NCBI RefSeq assembly: GCF_000972705.2
Contig: NZ_LATL02000051.1
Coordinates: 1 to 18,419 of the forward strand
Source of the DNA: Limnoraphis robusta CS-951
Lineage (GTDB): Bacteria; Cyanobacteriota; Cyanobacteriia; Cyanobacteriales; Microcoleaceae
Direction: 5' to 3'
Length of the DNA: 18,419 bases
How positions within the stretch are numbered: the stretch's first letter is position 1; each line of letters opens with the position of its first letter. Below the pieces are notes generated by a model that worked only from the letters and a program-made list of their open reading frames with translations, made no database searches and was not told where the DNA came from. Below, piece by piece: positions 6,890 to 14,499 of this stretch. The position numbers and the translations under genes were made by a program.

Positions 6890-8716
6890 CTAACTTCCTA
6901 ACATTTGTAAGTTGTACAAACGAGCGTATACACCATTTTGTTCAATTAATTCTTGGTGACTGCCAAATTCGACTAATTCACCTTTTTTCATCACCAAAAT
7001 TTTGTCTACATTTTTAATCGTGGAAAGACGGTGAGCGATAATGATAGCGGTGCGGTTTTCGAGTAATCTTTCTAAAGCTTCTTGAATTAACGCTTCTGTC
7101 ATCACATCTAAGTTGGCTGTGGCTTCATCGAGAACTAATATTTTCGGGTTGCGAATGGCGACTCTGGCAAAAGCGAGTAACTGTTTTTGACCACTTGAAA
7201 GGTTAGTTCCTCGTTCTCGAAGTTCGGTATCATAACCTTGGGGTAATTTTTCAATAAAGGAGGCGATATTGGTTTTTTCGGCTGCGGTTTTAATTTCATC
7301 CATTGAATAGGTTTCACCCAAAGAAATGTTACTTTTTACATCTCCTGCGAAGATAAAACCATCTTGCAAAATCACCCCAATATGACGACGAAGTTCAGCT
7401 TGACGTAAATTTTTAATGTCTATTCCATCAACTAAAATTCGTCCTTGCTTGGGTTCATACAAGCGACAAAGTAAACGAATCATTGAACTTTTTCCGGCGC
7501 CTGTTGGCCCGACTAAGGCGACTTTTTCACCGGGATTAATGGTAAAGTCAATATTTTTTAAAACATAATCATCGTCTTTGTAGGCAAAATAAACCTTTTC
7601 AAATTGAATTTTACCCGTCAATTTTGTTGAACTTGATGTAAAAGATTGAATATTTTCGGCTGAGGGATCGAGAATTTCGACGGATTCACTCAGGAGATTA
7701 TTAATCCGTTCAATGGCTGTAAATCCGGCTTGAATTGCCGTAAATTTTTCGGCAAATTGTCGCAAGGGATCAAATAAACGTTGAGCAAAGAGAATGAAGG
7801 AAGAAAGCACACCAAAAGTTAGACTTCCTCCGACAAGTTGTTGTCCACCTAACCACAAAACTGCACCAATCGCAACCAGGGAAATCCATTCTAATGTGGC
7901 GGATACGGCTGAGTCATAGAAGATTGTTTTATCAACAGCTTTGATATAACGATTGTTGTTTGAACGAAACAGATCTGCATTAAATTGTTCCCGTCGAAAG
8001 ATTTGAACAACGTTGATTCCGGTTAAATTTTCTTGCAATTTTGAGTTAAGATTAGAGAGTTCTTCTCGGGTTTTATAGTTGGCGATGCGATATTGTTGTT
8101 GAAAGTAAATAATGACTGCTGTTACGGGAAAAATCGACAAAACTAGCATTAATGCGAGTTTCCATTGCAGGGTAAACATAGTGATCGCAATCACGCCAAT
8201 GGAGAAAACATCACTAATAATACCAATGGCTCCGGTTGAGAAAACATCCCCTAAAGCATCAACATCACTGGTGAGACGAGTAATTAATTTGCCGACAGGT
8301 GTACGGTCAAAAAAACGGACAGCTAATGAGGTAACATGATGAAATAAATCATTCCGAATATCGGCTGTCATTTTTTGTCCAACTTTCTGTACTAAGTAGC
8401 CTTGTACCGCTTGTAAAAGGAAGCGTATTAGGATAGTAATCAACAATAACAAAGCGAGAAAATTTAATCCCTCAGACTGCGACATTGCATCGAGAAATTC
8501 GTAAGTCGGTTCACCCCGAATGAGTGAAATGGTTTGTCCGATCAGGATGGGTTGAATAGCGGTAGAGATAGAGAGGGGAACTAATAAAATCATAGAGACA
8601 GCGAGTGTTCCCTTACTGCGTTTGGCGTATTCACTCAAGCGTAATAGGAGTTTCCAGTCTGTTTCCTGTTCTGGTTGATTTGGGCGGGTTTTGTTTGCTC
8701 TAAATAGGGTAGTCAT
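6890..8716 (-). CDS. ABC exporter, fused permease-ATPase (MdlB/MsbA-like)
   Basis: 608-aa half-transporter that should work as a dimer in the plasma membrane. Six hydrophobic segments (first at about 39-60, last at about 276-310) form the type-I exporter domain. The nucleotide-binding domain follows from about 370: Walker A GPTGAGKS (403-410), Q-loop Q451, signature LSSGQ (506-510), Walker B ILVLDE (526-531) and switch H561 in AHRLST. All ATPase residues are intact. The substrate (lipid, peptide or drug) cannot be told from sequence. The ATG at 8716 opens into a hydrophilic N-terminus (about 1-36), normal for the family. It lies downstream of hisG on the same strand, but 338 bp separate them, so it probably has its own promoter. 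Confidence 0.93.
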   Translation of the reverse strand: MTTLFRANKTRPNQPEQETDWKLLLRLSEYAKRSKGTLAVSMILLVPLSISTAIQPILIGQTISLIRGEPTYEFLDAMSQSEGLNFLALLLLITILIRFLLQAVQGYLVQKVGQKMTADIRNDLFHHVTSLAVRFFDRTPVGKLITRLTSDVDALGDVFSTGAIGIISDVFSIGVIAITMFTLQWKLALMLVLSIFPVTAVIIYFQQQYRIANYKTREELSNLNSKLQENLTGINVVQIFRREQFNADLFRSNNNRYIKAVDKTIFYDSAVSATLEWISLVAIGAVLWLGGQQLVGGSLTFGVLSSFILFAQRLFDPLRQFAEKFTAIQAGFTAIERINNLLSESVEILDPSAENIQSFTSSSTKLTGKIQFEKVYFAYKDDDYVLKNIDFTINPGEKVALVGPTGAGKSSMIRLLCRLYEPKQGRILVDGIDIKNLRQAELRRHIGVILQDGFIFAGDVKSNISLGETYSMDEIKTAAEKTNIASFIEKLPQGYDTELRERGTNLSSGQKQLLAFARVAIRNPKILVLDEATANLDVMTEALIQEALERLLENRTAIIIAHRLSTIKNVDKILVMKKGELVEFGSHQELIEQNGVYARLYNLQMLGS

Positions 8717-8772
8717 TCAAAAAAGTCTGATATTGAGTGTTCATTGAATCGGTGAAGTCTTCTTAATGTAGC

Positions 8773-8788
8773 ATTTTTAGCTAAAAAT
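8773..8788. promoter_or_regulatory. Perfect 16-bp palindrome upstream of the ABC exporter
   Basis: ATTTTTAGCTAAAAAT is fully self-complementary and sits 57 bp upstream of the exporter start. It could be an operator for a dimeric regulator or a cruciform. No known operator was recognised. Confidence 0.35.
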
Positions 8789-8820
8789 TTCCGTTTTCAG
8801 GAATTGATTTTAATTGGATC

Positions 8821-8850
8821 TTGATTTTAAGTAGCATAGGATGATAGAAT
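8821..8850 (+). promoter_or_regulatory. Sigma70-type promoter TTGATT-N18-TAGAAT
   Basis: TTGATT at 8821-8826 and TAGAAT at 8845-8850 are separated by 18 bp; each hexamer differs from consensus by a small number of bases. Transcription would begin near 8857 and run toward hisG in antisense orientation, with no protein gene ahead. Confidence 0.45.
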
Positions 8851-8856
8851 CAGGGT

Positions 8857-9034
8857 AATTTGTGCAAGTGCTAATAGATAGATATTTTGAACAAATTTTG
8901 TAGGTGAACTTCCGTTAAAACTTTTTAACCCAGTCAGCCTAATCTTGGGAGAAGCCGAGCAATAATATTTGAATTGGACGACCGTCAGATCTTGAATATT
9001 TCAGTGTAAACGGTCGTCTTTAACGGTTGTTTTT
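8857..9034 (+). ncRNA. Candidate structured small RNA between hisG and ABC exporter genes
   Basis: A plausible promoter precedes a stretch of about 178 nt without a coding frame. It can fold into GTTAAA/TTTAAC (8918-8933), CTTGG/CCGAG around a GAGAAG loop (about 8944-8959), and a 9-bp stem GACGACCGT/ACGGTCGTC (8977-8985 with 9010-9018). T-rich sequence ending in TTTTT at 9034 follows. The last stem has a long, 24-nt loop, so it is not a textbook terminator. The length is in the range of bacterial 6S RNA, but I could not match it to any known RNA family. Confidence 0.35.
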
Positions 9035-9054
9035 AGAAAAATAATCGGTTCATT

Positions 9055-9699
9055 TTACACAGGGGCTAAGATTTGCGATCGGACTTTTTCAACTAACGTT
9101 TTTAATCCGCCTGTATTCACCCGATAACTCAAGGGATGAACAATTAACTGAGCGGTACTTTCAAACAAAACCTCTATTTCAATTAAACCATTTTGTTTTA
9201 ACGTGCGACCTGTAGAGACTAAATCAACAATGGCTTCCGACATTCCGGTAATCGGCCCGAGTTCAACTGAACCATAAAGCGGTATAATCTCCACAGGAAG
9301 ATCTAAACTCTCGAAATATTCACTCGCACAATGAACAAACTTAGAAGCAACTCGACTATGAAGCGGTAACTCAACCGGACTGCGAAAAGGACTCGATTCT
9401 TTAACAGCAACCGACATCCGACATTTACCAAATTTCAGGTCAACTAAACAAGCCACTTGAGATTTTTTCTCTCGCAAAACATCATAGCCGACAATTCCCA
9501 ACTGAGCTTGACCATATTCAACATAAACCGGAACATCTTGCGCCCTAACCAGCAAAGCTTTAGCAGTATGAGTCGGGTCATCAATTTGCAATTGTCGGTT
9601 ACTAGAATCGAGAAATGCGCTAAAATCTAATCCGACTTCTTGTAACAGTCGAATGCTATCTTCTAATAATGCGCCTTTGGGAAGTGCTACGGTAATCAT
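9055..9699 (-). CDS. hisG: ATP phosphoribosyltransferase, short form
   Basis: HisG catalyses the first step of histidine synthesis, joining ATP and PRPP. The 214-aa product begins [16 protein letters not shown], the classic start, and continues with the [12 protein letters not shown] segment. The PRPP-binding signature [20 protein letters not shown] (followed by TL) matches the family pattern fully. The protein stops after the catalytic domains and lacks the roughly 75-residue regulatory C-terminus. It is therefore the short form, which needs a HisZ partner encoded elsewhere for activity and feedback control. It diverges from the GST gene across a 123-bp gap that holds a palindrome. No other his genes are nearby, as is usual in cyanobacteria, where the pathway is dispersed. 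Confidence 0.95.
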   Translation of the reverse strand: MITVALPKGALLEDSIRLLQEVGLDFSAFLDSSNRQLQIDDPTHTAKALLVRAQDVPVYVEYGQAQLGIVGYDVLREKKSQVACLVDLKFGKCRMSVAVKESSPFRSPVELPLHSRVASKFVHCASEYFESLDLPVEIIPLYGSVELGPITGMSEAIVDLVSTGRTLKQNGLIEIEVLFESTAQLIVHPLSYRVNTGGLKTLVEKVRSQILAPV

Positions 9700-9745
9700 A
9701 TGGATTTGGGTGTAATTGAGCGGTGATCAATGGATGTCTATTTGT

Positions 9746-9760
9746 ATTGTTGTCAACAAT
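9746..9760. promoter_or_regulatory. Perfect inverted repeat in the hisG/GST divergent region
   Basis: ATTGTTG and CAACAAT flank a single central base. On the minus strand it embeds TTGACA (9751-9756), a consensus -35 for hisG, although no good -10 follows at 16-18 bp. A dimeric regulator binding here could affect either divergent gene. Confidence 0.4.
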
Positions 9761-9822
9761 TTGGGTTCGATCAAAAATGACGAACAACAACTCACAACCA
9801 TCTACATAATATTTACCAGATT

Positions 9823-10473
9823 ATGAGCAAACTTACTCTGGTTATCGGAAACAAAAATTATTCTTCTTGGTCATTGCGGGTTTGGCTAACCCTGAAACAA
9901 GCGGGACTAGAATTTTTTGAAATTCGCATTCCCCTGGATAAAACAACCTCTCACAAAGATATTCGCCAATATTCTCCATCAGGGCGAGTTCCGGTTTTAA
10001 TCGATGATGATTTAACCATTTGGGAATCTCTGGCAATTTGTGAATATATTGCTGAAAATTTCGCGCCCGATCTTTGGCCAAAAGATAGAAAAGCAAGGGC
10101 GGTTGCTCGTTCAGTTAGCCATGAAATGCACGCTAATTTTCTCAATTTACGCTATCAAATGCCGATGGACTGTCGTAGTCGCTACCCCGGCGAGGGAATG
10201 AAGCCAGAAGTCCAAGCAGATATTGATCGCGTCTGTACAATTTGGCGAGAATGTCGTCAAAAATATGGTCAAAATGGTGATCTACTTTTTGGGCAGTTTA
10301 GCATTGCTGATGCGATGTTTGCTCCGGTTGTTTCCCGGTTCGTTACCTATGACGTAAAGTTGGGGGAAATTGAACAAGCTTATGCTGATGCCATTTGGGC
10401 TTTACCGAATATTCACGAATGGGTAGAAGCTGCGGCTTTAGAGTCCGAACATTTGTATCGACTGCCTCATTAA
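9823..10473 (+). CDS. Glutathione S-transferase family protein
   Basis: 216-aa cytosolic GST-fold protein. The N-terminal thioredoxin-like domain (1-80) begins LTLVIGNKNYSSWSLRVWL, where the Ser residues at 14-15 are at the usual activating position. It contains the cis-Pro segment GRVPVLI (54-60) and the glutathione-binding WESLAICEYI (about 67-76). An all-helical C-terminal domain follows (about 90-216) with the N-capping motif FSIADAMFAPV. Length and layout are normal. The SSWSLR type is related to GSTs often annotated as YfcF- or maleylacetoacetate-isomerase-like, but the substrate is unknown. It lies 16 bp before the next reading frame and could share a transcript with the response regulator. 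Confidence 0.88.
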   Translation: MSKLTLVIGNKNYSSWSLRVWLTLKQAGLEFFEIRIPLDKTTSHKDIRQYSPSGRVPVLIDDDLTIWESLAICEYIAENFAPDLWPKDRKARAVARSVSHEMHANFLNLRYQMPMDCRSRYPGEGMKPEVQADIDRVCTIWRECRQKYGQNGDLLFGQFSIADAMFAPVVSRFVTYDVKLGEIEQAYADAIWALPNIHEWVEAAALESEHLYRLPH

Positions 10474-10510
10474 TAGACTTAATTTTTAGTTGGAGTCCGG
10501 CTTAAATTCG

Positions 10511-11212
10511 ATGAATTTTCAATCACAAACGATGCGAATTCTTCTTGTTGATGATGAAGTTGAACTCACCTTTCCTTTGAGTCGGGCATTAACCCGAGAA
10601 GGGTATACTGTAGATGTTGTACATGATGGCACGGCTGGCTATGATTTAGCGACTCAAAATCACTATGACTTGTTGATTTTGGATTGGATGTTGCCGCATC
10701 AGTCTGGTATTGATATCTGTCAACAATTGCGCTTGCAAAATAACCAAATTCCGATTTTATTTCTAACGGCAAAAGATACTTTAAATGATCGTGTAGAAGG
10801 ACTCGATGCCGGGGCTGATGATTATTTAGTTAAACCCTTTGAACTGCGAGAATTGTTAGCGCGAGTCCGAGCCTTATTGCGACGTCCTCCGACTTTAGAA
10901 TCGGCGGCTGCGACTTCTCGACTACAAGTTTGTGATCTAGAATTAGATATCGAAAATCAACTCGCTTATCGGGATGGACGAATTATTGAATTGTCAGAAA
11001 AAGAAAGTCAACTTCTTGAATATTTTATGCGTCATGCGGGCTTGTTACTCACTCATCAACAAATTTATCAATATTTATGGGCTGATTCTGATCAACCCAA
11101 TAGTAACGTTTTGGCGGCTCAAATTCGACTGTTACGCCGAAAAATTGAACGTTCTAATGAGAGACAACTGATTCATACTGTTTATGGCAAAGGCTATCGT
11201 TTTGGAGAATAG
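10511..11212 (+). CDS. rppA: OmpR/PhoB-family response regulator, RppA-like
   Basis: DNA-binding response regulator, 233 aa from ATG 10511. The receiver domain has D14-D15, phospho-acceptor D58 (LILDWMLP), T87 and K108 (VKPF), all intact. A winged-helix output domain follows from about 135, ending in the typical HTVYGKGYRF. The receiver strongly resembles cyanobacterial RppA (paired with kinase RppB, linked to redox or nickel responses in Synechocystis), from memory and not from a search. No kinase gene is beside it. Alternative starts are TTG 10490 and ATG 10532; the latter begins exactly at MRILLVDDE. A GGAG at 10492-10495 is 15 bp from 10511, so the start is uncertain. It converges with the methyltransferase gene, leaving 10 bp between stops. 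Confidence 0.85.
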   Translation: MNFQSQTMRILLVDDEVELTFPLSRALTREGYTVDVVHDGTAGYDLATQNHYDLLILDWMLPHQSGIDICQQLRLQNNQIPILFLTAKDTLNDRVEGLDAGADDYLVKPFELRELLARVRALLRRPPTLESAAATSRLQVCDLELDIENQLAYRDGRIIELSEKESQLLEYFMRHAGLLLTHQQIYQYLWADSDQPNSNVLAAQIRLLRRKIERSNERQLIHTVYGKGYRFGE

Positions 11213-11222
11213 AAAAATTTAT

Positions 11223-11954
11223 TTAGGGCTTAATTCCCCCAAATAACGCTAATTCTAATACTTTCATAAAACAATCAACATGAAGAAAACCCATCTCTCT
11301 TAACCACTGACATTGCAGTTCAACCGGGGCTAAAATATTGGCTGCTTTGTCAGGTCTGTTATAATACTGTTGGGCTATTTCTTCTCTAGATTGATGATTT
11401 CCCCGTTGATGATGATAATCCAAAAGTGAATCAATAAACATCTCATTAAAGACCGATTCACCGAAATTAGAAGCAGATTGAATATGTTCTAAATTCAGAA
11501 AAACCCCTCCCGGTGTCAATAAGTTGTAAATCTCTTGATAGATTTCTTGTTTACGAGAATCCGGTTGATGATGAATGGCAAAACCTGAAACAATTACATC
11601 AAATTCACCCACATCTTGAACTAAATTCACCCAACTCGATTGACCAAAATCTCCTAAGATAAACTCAACCTGATTTTGATGATTTGCAAGTTTATCTTGA
11701 ACAGCCGAAATCATCGCTTCTGAGAAGTCCAAAAATACAACTTTTGCATCAGGATACTGAGTTAATATTGTCCGTCCTAATATCCCATCACCACAGCCTA
11801 AATCTAACACAGTGTTAACTTCAGACTGAGCCATTTGAATAATTCGCAATATCATCTCTAATTGTTCATTCGCTAGCGGAATTGCACCCCGAACCCCTTC
11901 TAAAAACGTTTGGGCGAGTTGGGCGGTTTTCCAAACTTCATCTGTTCTTGTCAT
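11223..11954 (-). CDS. Class I SAM-dependent methyltransferase
   Basis: 243-aa cytosolic methyltransferase with a standard Rossmann fold. Motif I is VLDLGCGDGILG (49-60), the acidic ribose-binding end of strand 2 is FLDFSEAM (about 74-81), the adenine-contact segment is ILGDFGQSSW (about 99-108), and motif IV is FDVIVSGFAIHHQ (118-130). Motif VI is LLTPGGVFLNLEH (about 145-157). The order and spacing resemble the CmoA/Methyltransf_25 type of small-molecule methylase. No substrate can be assigned. The C-terminal 80 residues (about 160-243) are helical and probably cover the substrate site. No operon partner is obvious: the downstream neighbour is convergent and the upstream gene ends 154 bp away on the same strand. 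Confidence 0.87.
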   Translation of the reverse strand: MTRTDEVWKTAQLAQTFLEGVRGAIPLANEQLEMILRIIQMAQSEVNTVLDLGCGDGILGRTILTQYPDAKVVFLDFSEAMISAVQDKLANHQNQVEFILGDFGQSSWVNLVQDVGEFDVIVSGFAIHHQPDSRKQEIYQEIYNLLTPGGVFLNLEHIQSASNFGESVFNEMFIDSLLDYHHQRGNHQSREEIAQQYYNRPDKAANILAPVELQCQWLREMGFLHVDCFMKVLELALFGGIKP

Positions 11955-12108
11955 AGTTGTAATTGACCTAATTTAACTAGGGGTTATTGAGGAACCAGAA
12001 CAACTTGCTGTGGCAAACATTCTATAGAGATATCTTGCAGATTACAAATCCCCATTCTAATATTACCAGATTGCCAGGAATAAAGATTCGCAGTCAGTTG
12101 CGTCAGTC

Positions 12109-12540
12109 CTATATTTCTCGTTCCCGGATTAAATTCATTGCCTTTTTGATCATCTCCTCTCGTTGGACTAATTGGCTTAATTCTTCAGCTTCATATTTCC
12201 CTTCAAAAGCTTCTATCGCCGCTTTTTCCAATGCTAAATCATAAGCATCTTCTAGGGTTGCTGCTAATTCTTCTTCACTCATATAGGTTCCTTTGGCTTT
12301 CTGGCGAGAATTAGTGCGTTGAATTTGCTTGACACAATTGCGAATAGAAAGATTCCAAGACCTAGTTGTGCGGTTTTCAGCAGATTGCTTAATTAGGTGC
12401 AAAAGCAAAATCATGCCATAGCTAAATATTTTATTCAGTTTATCTGATTTGCTCATTTCTTCTAATTCTTCTACAATTAACAGAGCTTCTGTTATATTGC
12501 CTTGGTGTAGCAGTTCTTTGAGGGTAAGTAGTTCTTCCAT
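12109..12540 (-). CDS. DUF29-family protein
   Basis: 143-aa soluble, mostly helical protein. The middle carries features of the cyanobacterial DUF29 family: an acidic ELEEMSKSDK segment (about 25-34), ILLLHLIKQ (about 44-52) and RSWNLSIRNCVKQIQR (about 60-75). The second half is Glu-rich and helical. DUF29 function is not established. Its members are numerous in cyanobacteria and sometimes sit near mobile or toxin-antitoxin genes, but nothing of that kind is adjacent here. It lies 124 bp downstream of the metallophosphoesterase, separated by a REP-like hairpin, so co-transcription is uncertain. The ATG at 12540 gives a complete N-terminus MEELLTLKELL. Confidence 0.72.
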   Translation of the reverse strand: MEELLTLKELLHQGNITEALLIVEELEEMSKSDKLNKIFSYGMILLLHLIKQSAENRTTRSWNLSIRNCVKQIQRTNSRQKAKGTYMSEEELAATLEDAYDLALEKAAIEAFEGKYEAEELSQLVQREEMIKKAMNLIREREI

Positions 12541-12623
12541 TGGGTTAATTTTTCGAGTGGTACTGTAGTCTTTTTAAGAGTAAAACTGATAGTTCGTAGT
12601 TGCGATGCACGCGCAGGAGATAA

Positions 12624-12659
12624 GGGCTGTAGGCGCTTCGCCTTCTCGTAGAGTAGCCC
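12624..12659. repeat. REP-like nested hairpin
   Basis: GGGCT (12624-12628) pairs with AGCCC (12655-12659), enclosing AGGCG-CTT-CGCCT (12631-12643). I recall this GTAGGCGCTTCGCCTTCTCG core as a common interspersed repeat in filamentous cyanobacteria. It lies just downstream of the metallophosphoesterase stop, where it may act as a processing or termination signal. Confidence 0.6.
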
Positions 12660-12664
12660 AACAA

Positions 12665-13495
12665 CTAAGAGCTTTTTAAAGTAATAATGGTAACTTCTGG
12701 CGGACAATTAAATCGTCCCGGTGGATAAGTTCCTAAACCTCGATTTACATACAAACAATTTGACCCCACTTGATGCAATCCTGATGCCCATTCCCAATGT
12801 TTAAACATCCTCTTACAATTTGTTTTTAAGGGGATTAAAAACCTTAAAGGTTCTGGAAGTTGACATTGAACGTCTCGCATCACACCCGGTAACGCCCCGA
12901 GGCCCGGAAGCACAACTTGACCGCCATGAGTATGACCCGATAATTGTAAATCAACACGCCATTTTTGCAGCAATTCCGCAGTATCAGGACTATGAGATAA
13001 CACAATTCTCGGAGTCATTGGATCAACAGTATCCATCACCGAAGCGGGGTTAAACTGACCGGAATAAATATCAGGTAATCCTATTAATGCTAACCGATCT
13101 CCTAACGGATAAACAACTTGATTGGATAAGACTTGAATACCAATTTTTGTTAACGCTTCTGTGATCACCCTTGACGAGTAACGATAATAATAATCATGGT
13201 TTCCCAAGACTGCATAAATTCCGGCTTTACTCCGTAACTGTTTGAGGTGCAAAACTAAGCGATGAATGGGTTGAGGATCATTGGTAACATAATCTCCCGT
13301 TAGCAGAATTAAATCAGGTTCAGCTTTGTTTGTTTCTGCGATCGCCTCCGCCAACAATTCATCCGATAGTTTAAACCCATCATAATGCAAATCACTTAAC
13401 TGAGCGAGTCGAATTCCCTGTAATGACGCGGGAAGATTAGCAATTCCCAAGGTCAAATGTTCAACCCGAAGTGAACCCGTGAACAGCCTGTGCAT
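12665..13495 (-). CDS. Metallophosphoesterase (YkuE/YaeI-like)
   Basis: 276-aa calcineurin-like phosphoesterase with all five metal motifs: D35-L-H37 in LSDLHYDG, D68 in LLTGDYV, N99-H100-D101 in LGNHDYYY, H168 in SHSPD and H188/H190 in SGHTHGGQ. The active site should bind two metal ions. YkuE/YaeI relatives hydrolyse phosphoesters, including UDP-diacylglucosamine in YaeI. They usually have an N-terminal membrane anchor or signal peptide, which is lacking here. The short N-terminus MHRLFTGSLRVEHLTL fits a cytosolic or peripheral form. The ATG at 13495 is supported by the intact domain start. The substrate is not predictable. It is divergent from the thioredoxin-like gene. Confidence 0.9.
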   Translation of the reverse strand: MHRLFTGSLRVEHLTLGIANLPASLQGIRLAQLSDLHYDGFKLSDELLAEAIAETNKAEPDLILLTGDYVTNDPQPIHRLVLHLKQLRSKAGIYAVLGNHDYYYRYSSRVITEALTKIGIQVLSNQVVYPLGDRLALIGLPDIYSGQFNPASVMDTVDPMTPRIVLSHSPDTAELLQKWRVDLQLSGHTHGGQVVLPGLGALPGVMRDVQCQLPEPLRFLIPLKTNCKRMFKHWEWASGLHQVGSNCLYVNRGLGTYPPGRFNCPPEVTIITLKSS

Positions 13496-13658
13496 GAATG
13501 TTAATATAAACTAAAGAAAGGCAAATTCTAGTCTAGCAGTCCGTTTGGCAACCCCTCCAACCTGATTGAGATTTTATAGATTTGATTAATCTCCCCCTAA
13601 TATCTGATAATAACAACAAGTTAGTTTGTTGGTGATTGTAATTAAGGAAAGTTTAACG

Positions 13659-14240
13659 ATGGCTTTAACCACTTCTACCATGTTAGCACTGTCAACCCCT
13701 GCACCGGACTTTCAATTGCCGGATGTGACCACAGGGGAAATCATCTCTTTAGAAACTTTTGCCGACAAAAAAGCTTTGTTGGTGATGTTTATCTGTCGTC
13801 ATTGTCCCTTTGTCAAACACGTTCAAAATGAACTGGCAAAGATTGGCAAAGATTATGTTTCCAAAGGGCTGGGTATTGTCGCAATTAGTGCTAATTCTGT
13901 ACAAACTCATCCCGGTGATGCACCGGATCAGTTAAAGGAAATGGCGCAAGAATTAGGCTTTAATTTTCCCTATTGCTACGATGAAACTCAAGAGGTTGCA
14001 AAGAAATATACAGCCGCTTGTACACCGGATTTTTTTGTATTTGATAGCGATCGCCAATTGGTTTATCGAGGTCAATTGGACGAGAGTCGTCCGAGTAATG
14101 GTAAACCTGTGACGGGTCAAGATTTACGGGCGGCGCTGGATGCAGTTTTAGACAATCAAACCGTTAGCATGGATCAAGTACCCAGTGTAGGATGTAATAT
14201 TAAATGGCATCCGGGTTCAGAACCGCAATATTTCGGTTAA
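13659..14240 (+). CDS. Thioredoxin-like/peroxiredoxin-like (AhpC-TSA) protein
   Basis: 193-aa thioredoxin-fold protein. After a short leader, APDFQLPDVTTG (15-26) is the typical AhpC/TSA start. The redox motif is C46-R-H-C49-P, so two cysteines are in CxxC form as in thioredoxin/TlpA rather than a single peroxidatic Cys. The GIVAISANS segment and the cis-Pro ACTPDFFVFD (about 119-128) complete the fold. No signal peptide is clear, so a cytosolic location is likely. An in-frame TTG at 13626 would extend it by 11 residues, but an AAGGAAAG ribosome site about 9 bp before ATG 13659 favours the shorter form. A strong terminator follows at 14268-14300, indicating a monocistronic unit. Confidence 0.88.
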   Translation: MALTTSTMLALSTPAPDFQLPDVTTGEIISLETFADKKALLVMFICRHCPFVKHVQNELAKIGKDYVSKGLGIVAISANSVQTHPGDAPDQLKEMAQELGFNFPYCYDETQEVAKKYTAACTPDFFVFDSDRQLVYRGQLDESRPSNGKPVTGQDLRAALDAVLDNQTVSMDQVPSVGCNIKWHPGSEPQYFG

Positions 14241-14267
14241 ATAAAAGTTTGTTAGACTGATACTGCT

Positions 14268-14300
14268 AAAAACCTGGTTTCTTGAATAAACCGGGTTTTT
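14268..14300 (+). terminator. Rho-independent terminator of the thioredoxin-like gene
   Basis: AAAAACCTGGTTT and AAACCGGGTTTTT form an 11-13-bp stem with one mismatch around a 7-nt loop, followed by further T-rich sequence, 28 bp after the stop codon. The A/T ends could also serve the opposite strand. Confidence 0.75.
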
Positions 14301-14321
14301 CTATTGGTATTAACGGGGTGT

Positions 14322-14342
14322 TTCAACCGGATCAGGTCGTAA
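14322..14342 (-). pseudogene. Duplicated fragment of the DinB gene 3' end
   Basis: These 21 bp are identical to 14509-14529, the last coding part of the DinB gene. Read on the minus strand this copy encodes ILRPDPVE followed by TPR and a stop, where the intact gene ends ILRPDPVEQL. The upstream codons also keep D-M (NYPDM here, SLDMHR in the gene). This looks like a remnant of an earlier gene end or of a degraded paralogue; it is too short to be functional. Confidence 0.5.
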
Positions 14343-14388
14343 TATCATGTCCGGATAATTAGTGATAAAAAACTTTCTCATAATCCGA

Positions 14389-14490
<102 letters not shown>

Positions 14491-14499
14491 GTCGTTTAT

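Larger units (their letters stand above)
8717..9054. other. 338-bp hisG-exporter intergenic region
   Basis: No protein gene is evident. It contains a perfect 16-bp palindrome (8773-8788), a good plus-strand promoter (8821-8850) and a cluster of hairpins ending in a long stem (8977-9018) followed by T-rich sequence. These are consistent with a small RNA gene, listed separately. The exporter promoter should also lie here on the minus strand, but no clear -35/-10 pair is seen. Confidence 0.6.

Noticed and set aside
8977..9018. Simple terminator for hisG on the minus strand
   Set aside because: On the minus strand no T-run follows the stem, and the loop is 24 nt; the plus orientation fits better.
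11987..12244. 85-aa plus-strand frame antisense to the DUF29 gene
   Set aside because: It mostly overlaps the DUF29 coding region and has no recognisable composition or start signal.
12492..12707. 71-aa minus-strand frame across the REP-like hairpin
   Set aside because: It overlaps the starts and ends of two well-supported genes and has no family-like sequence.
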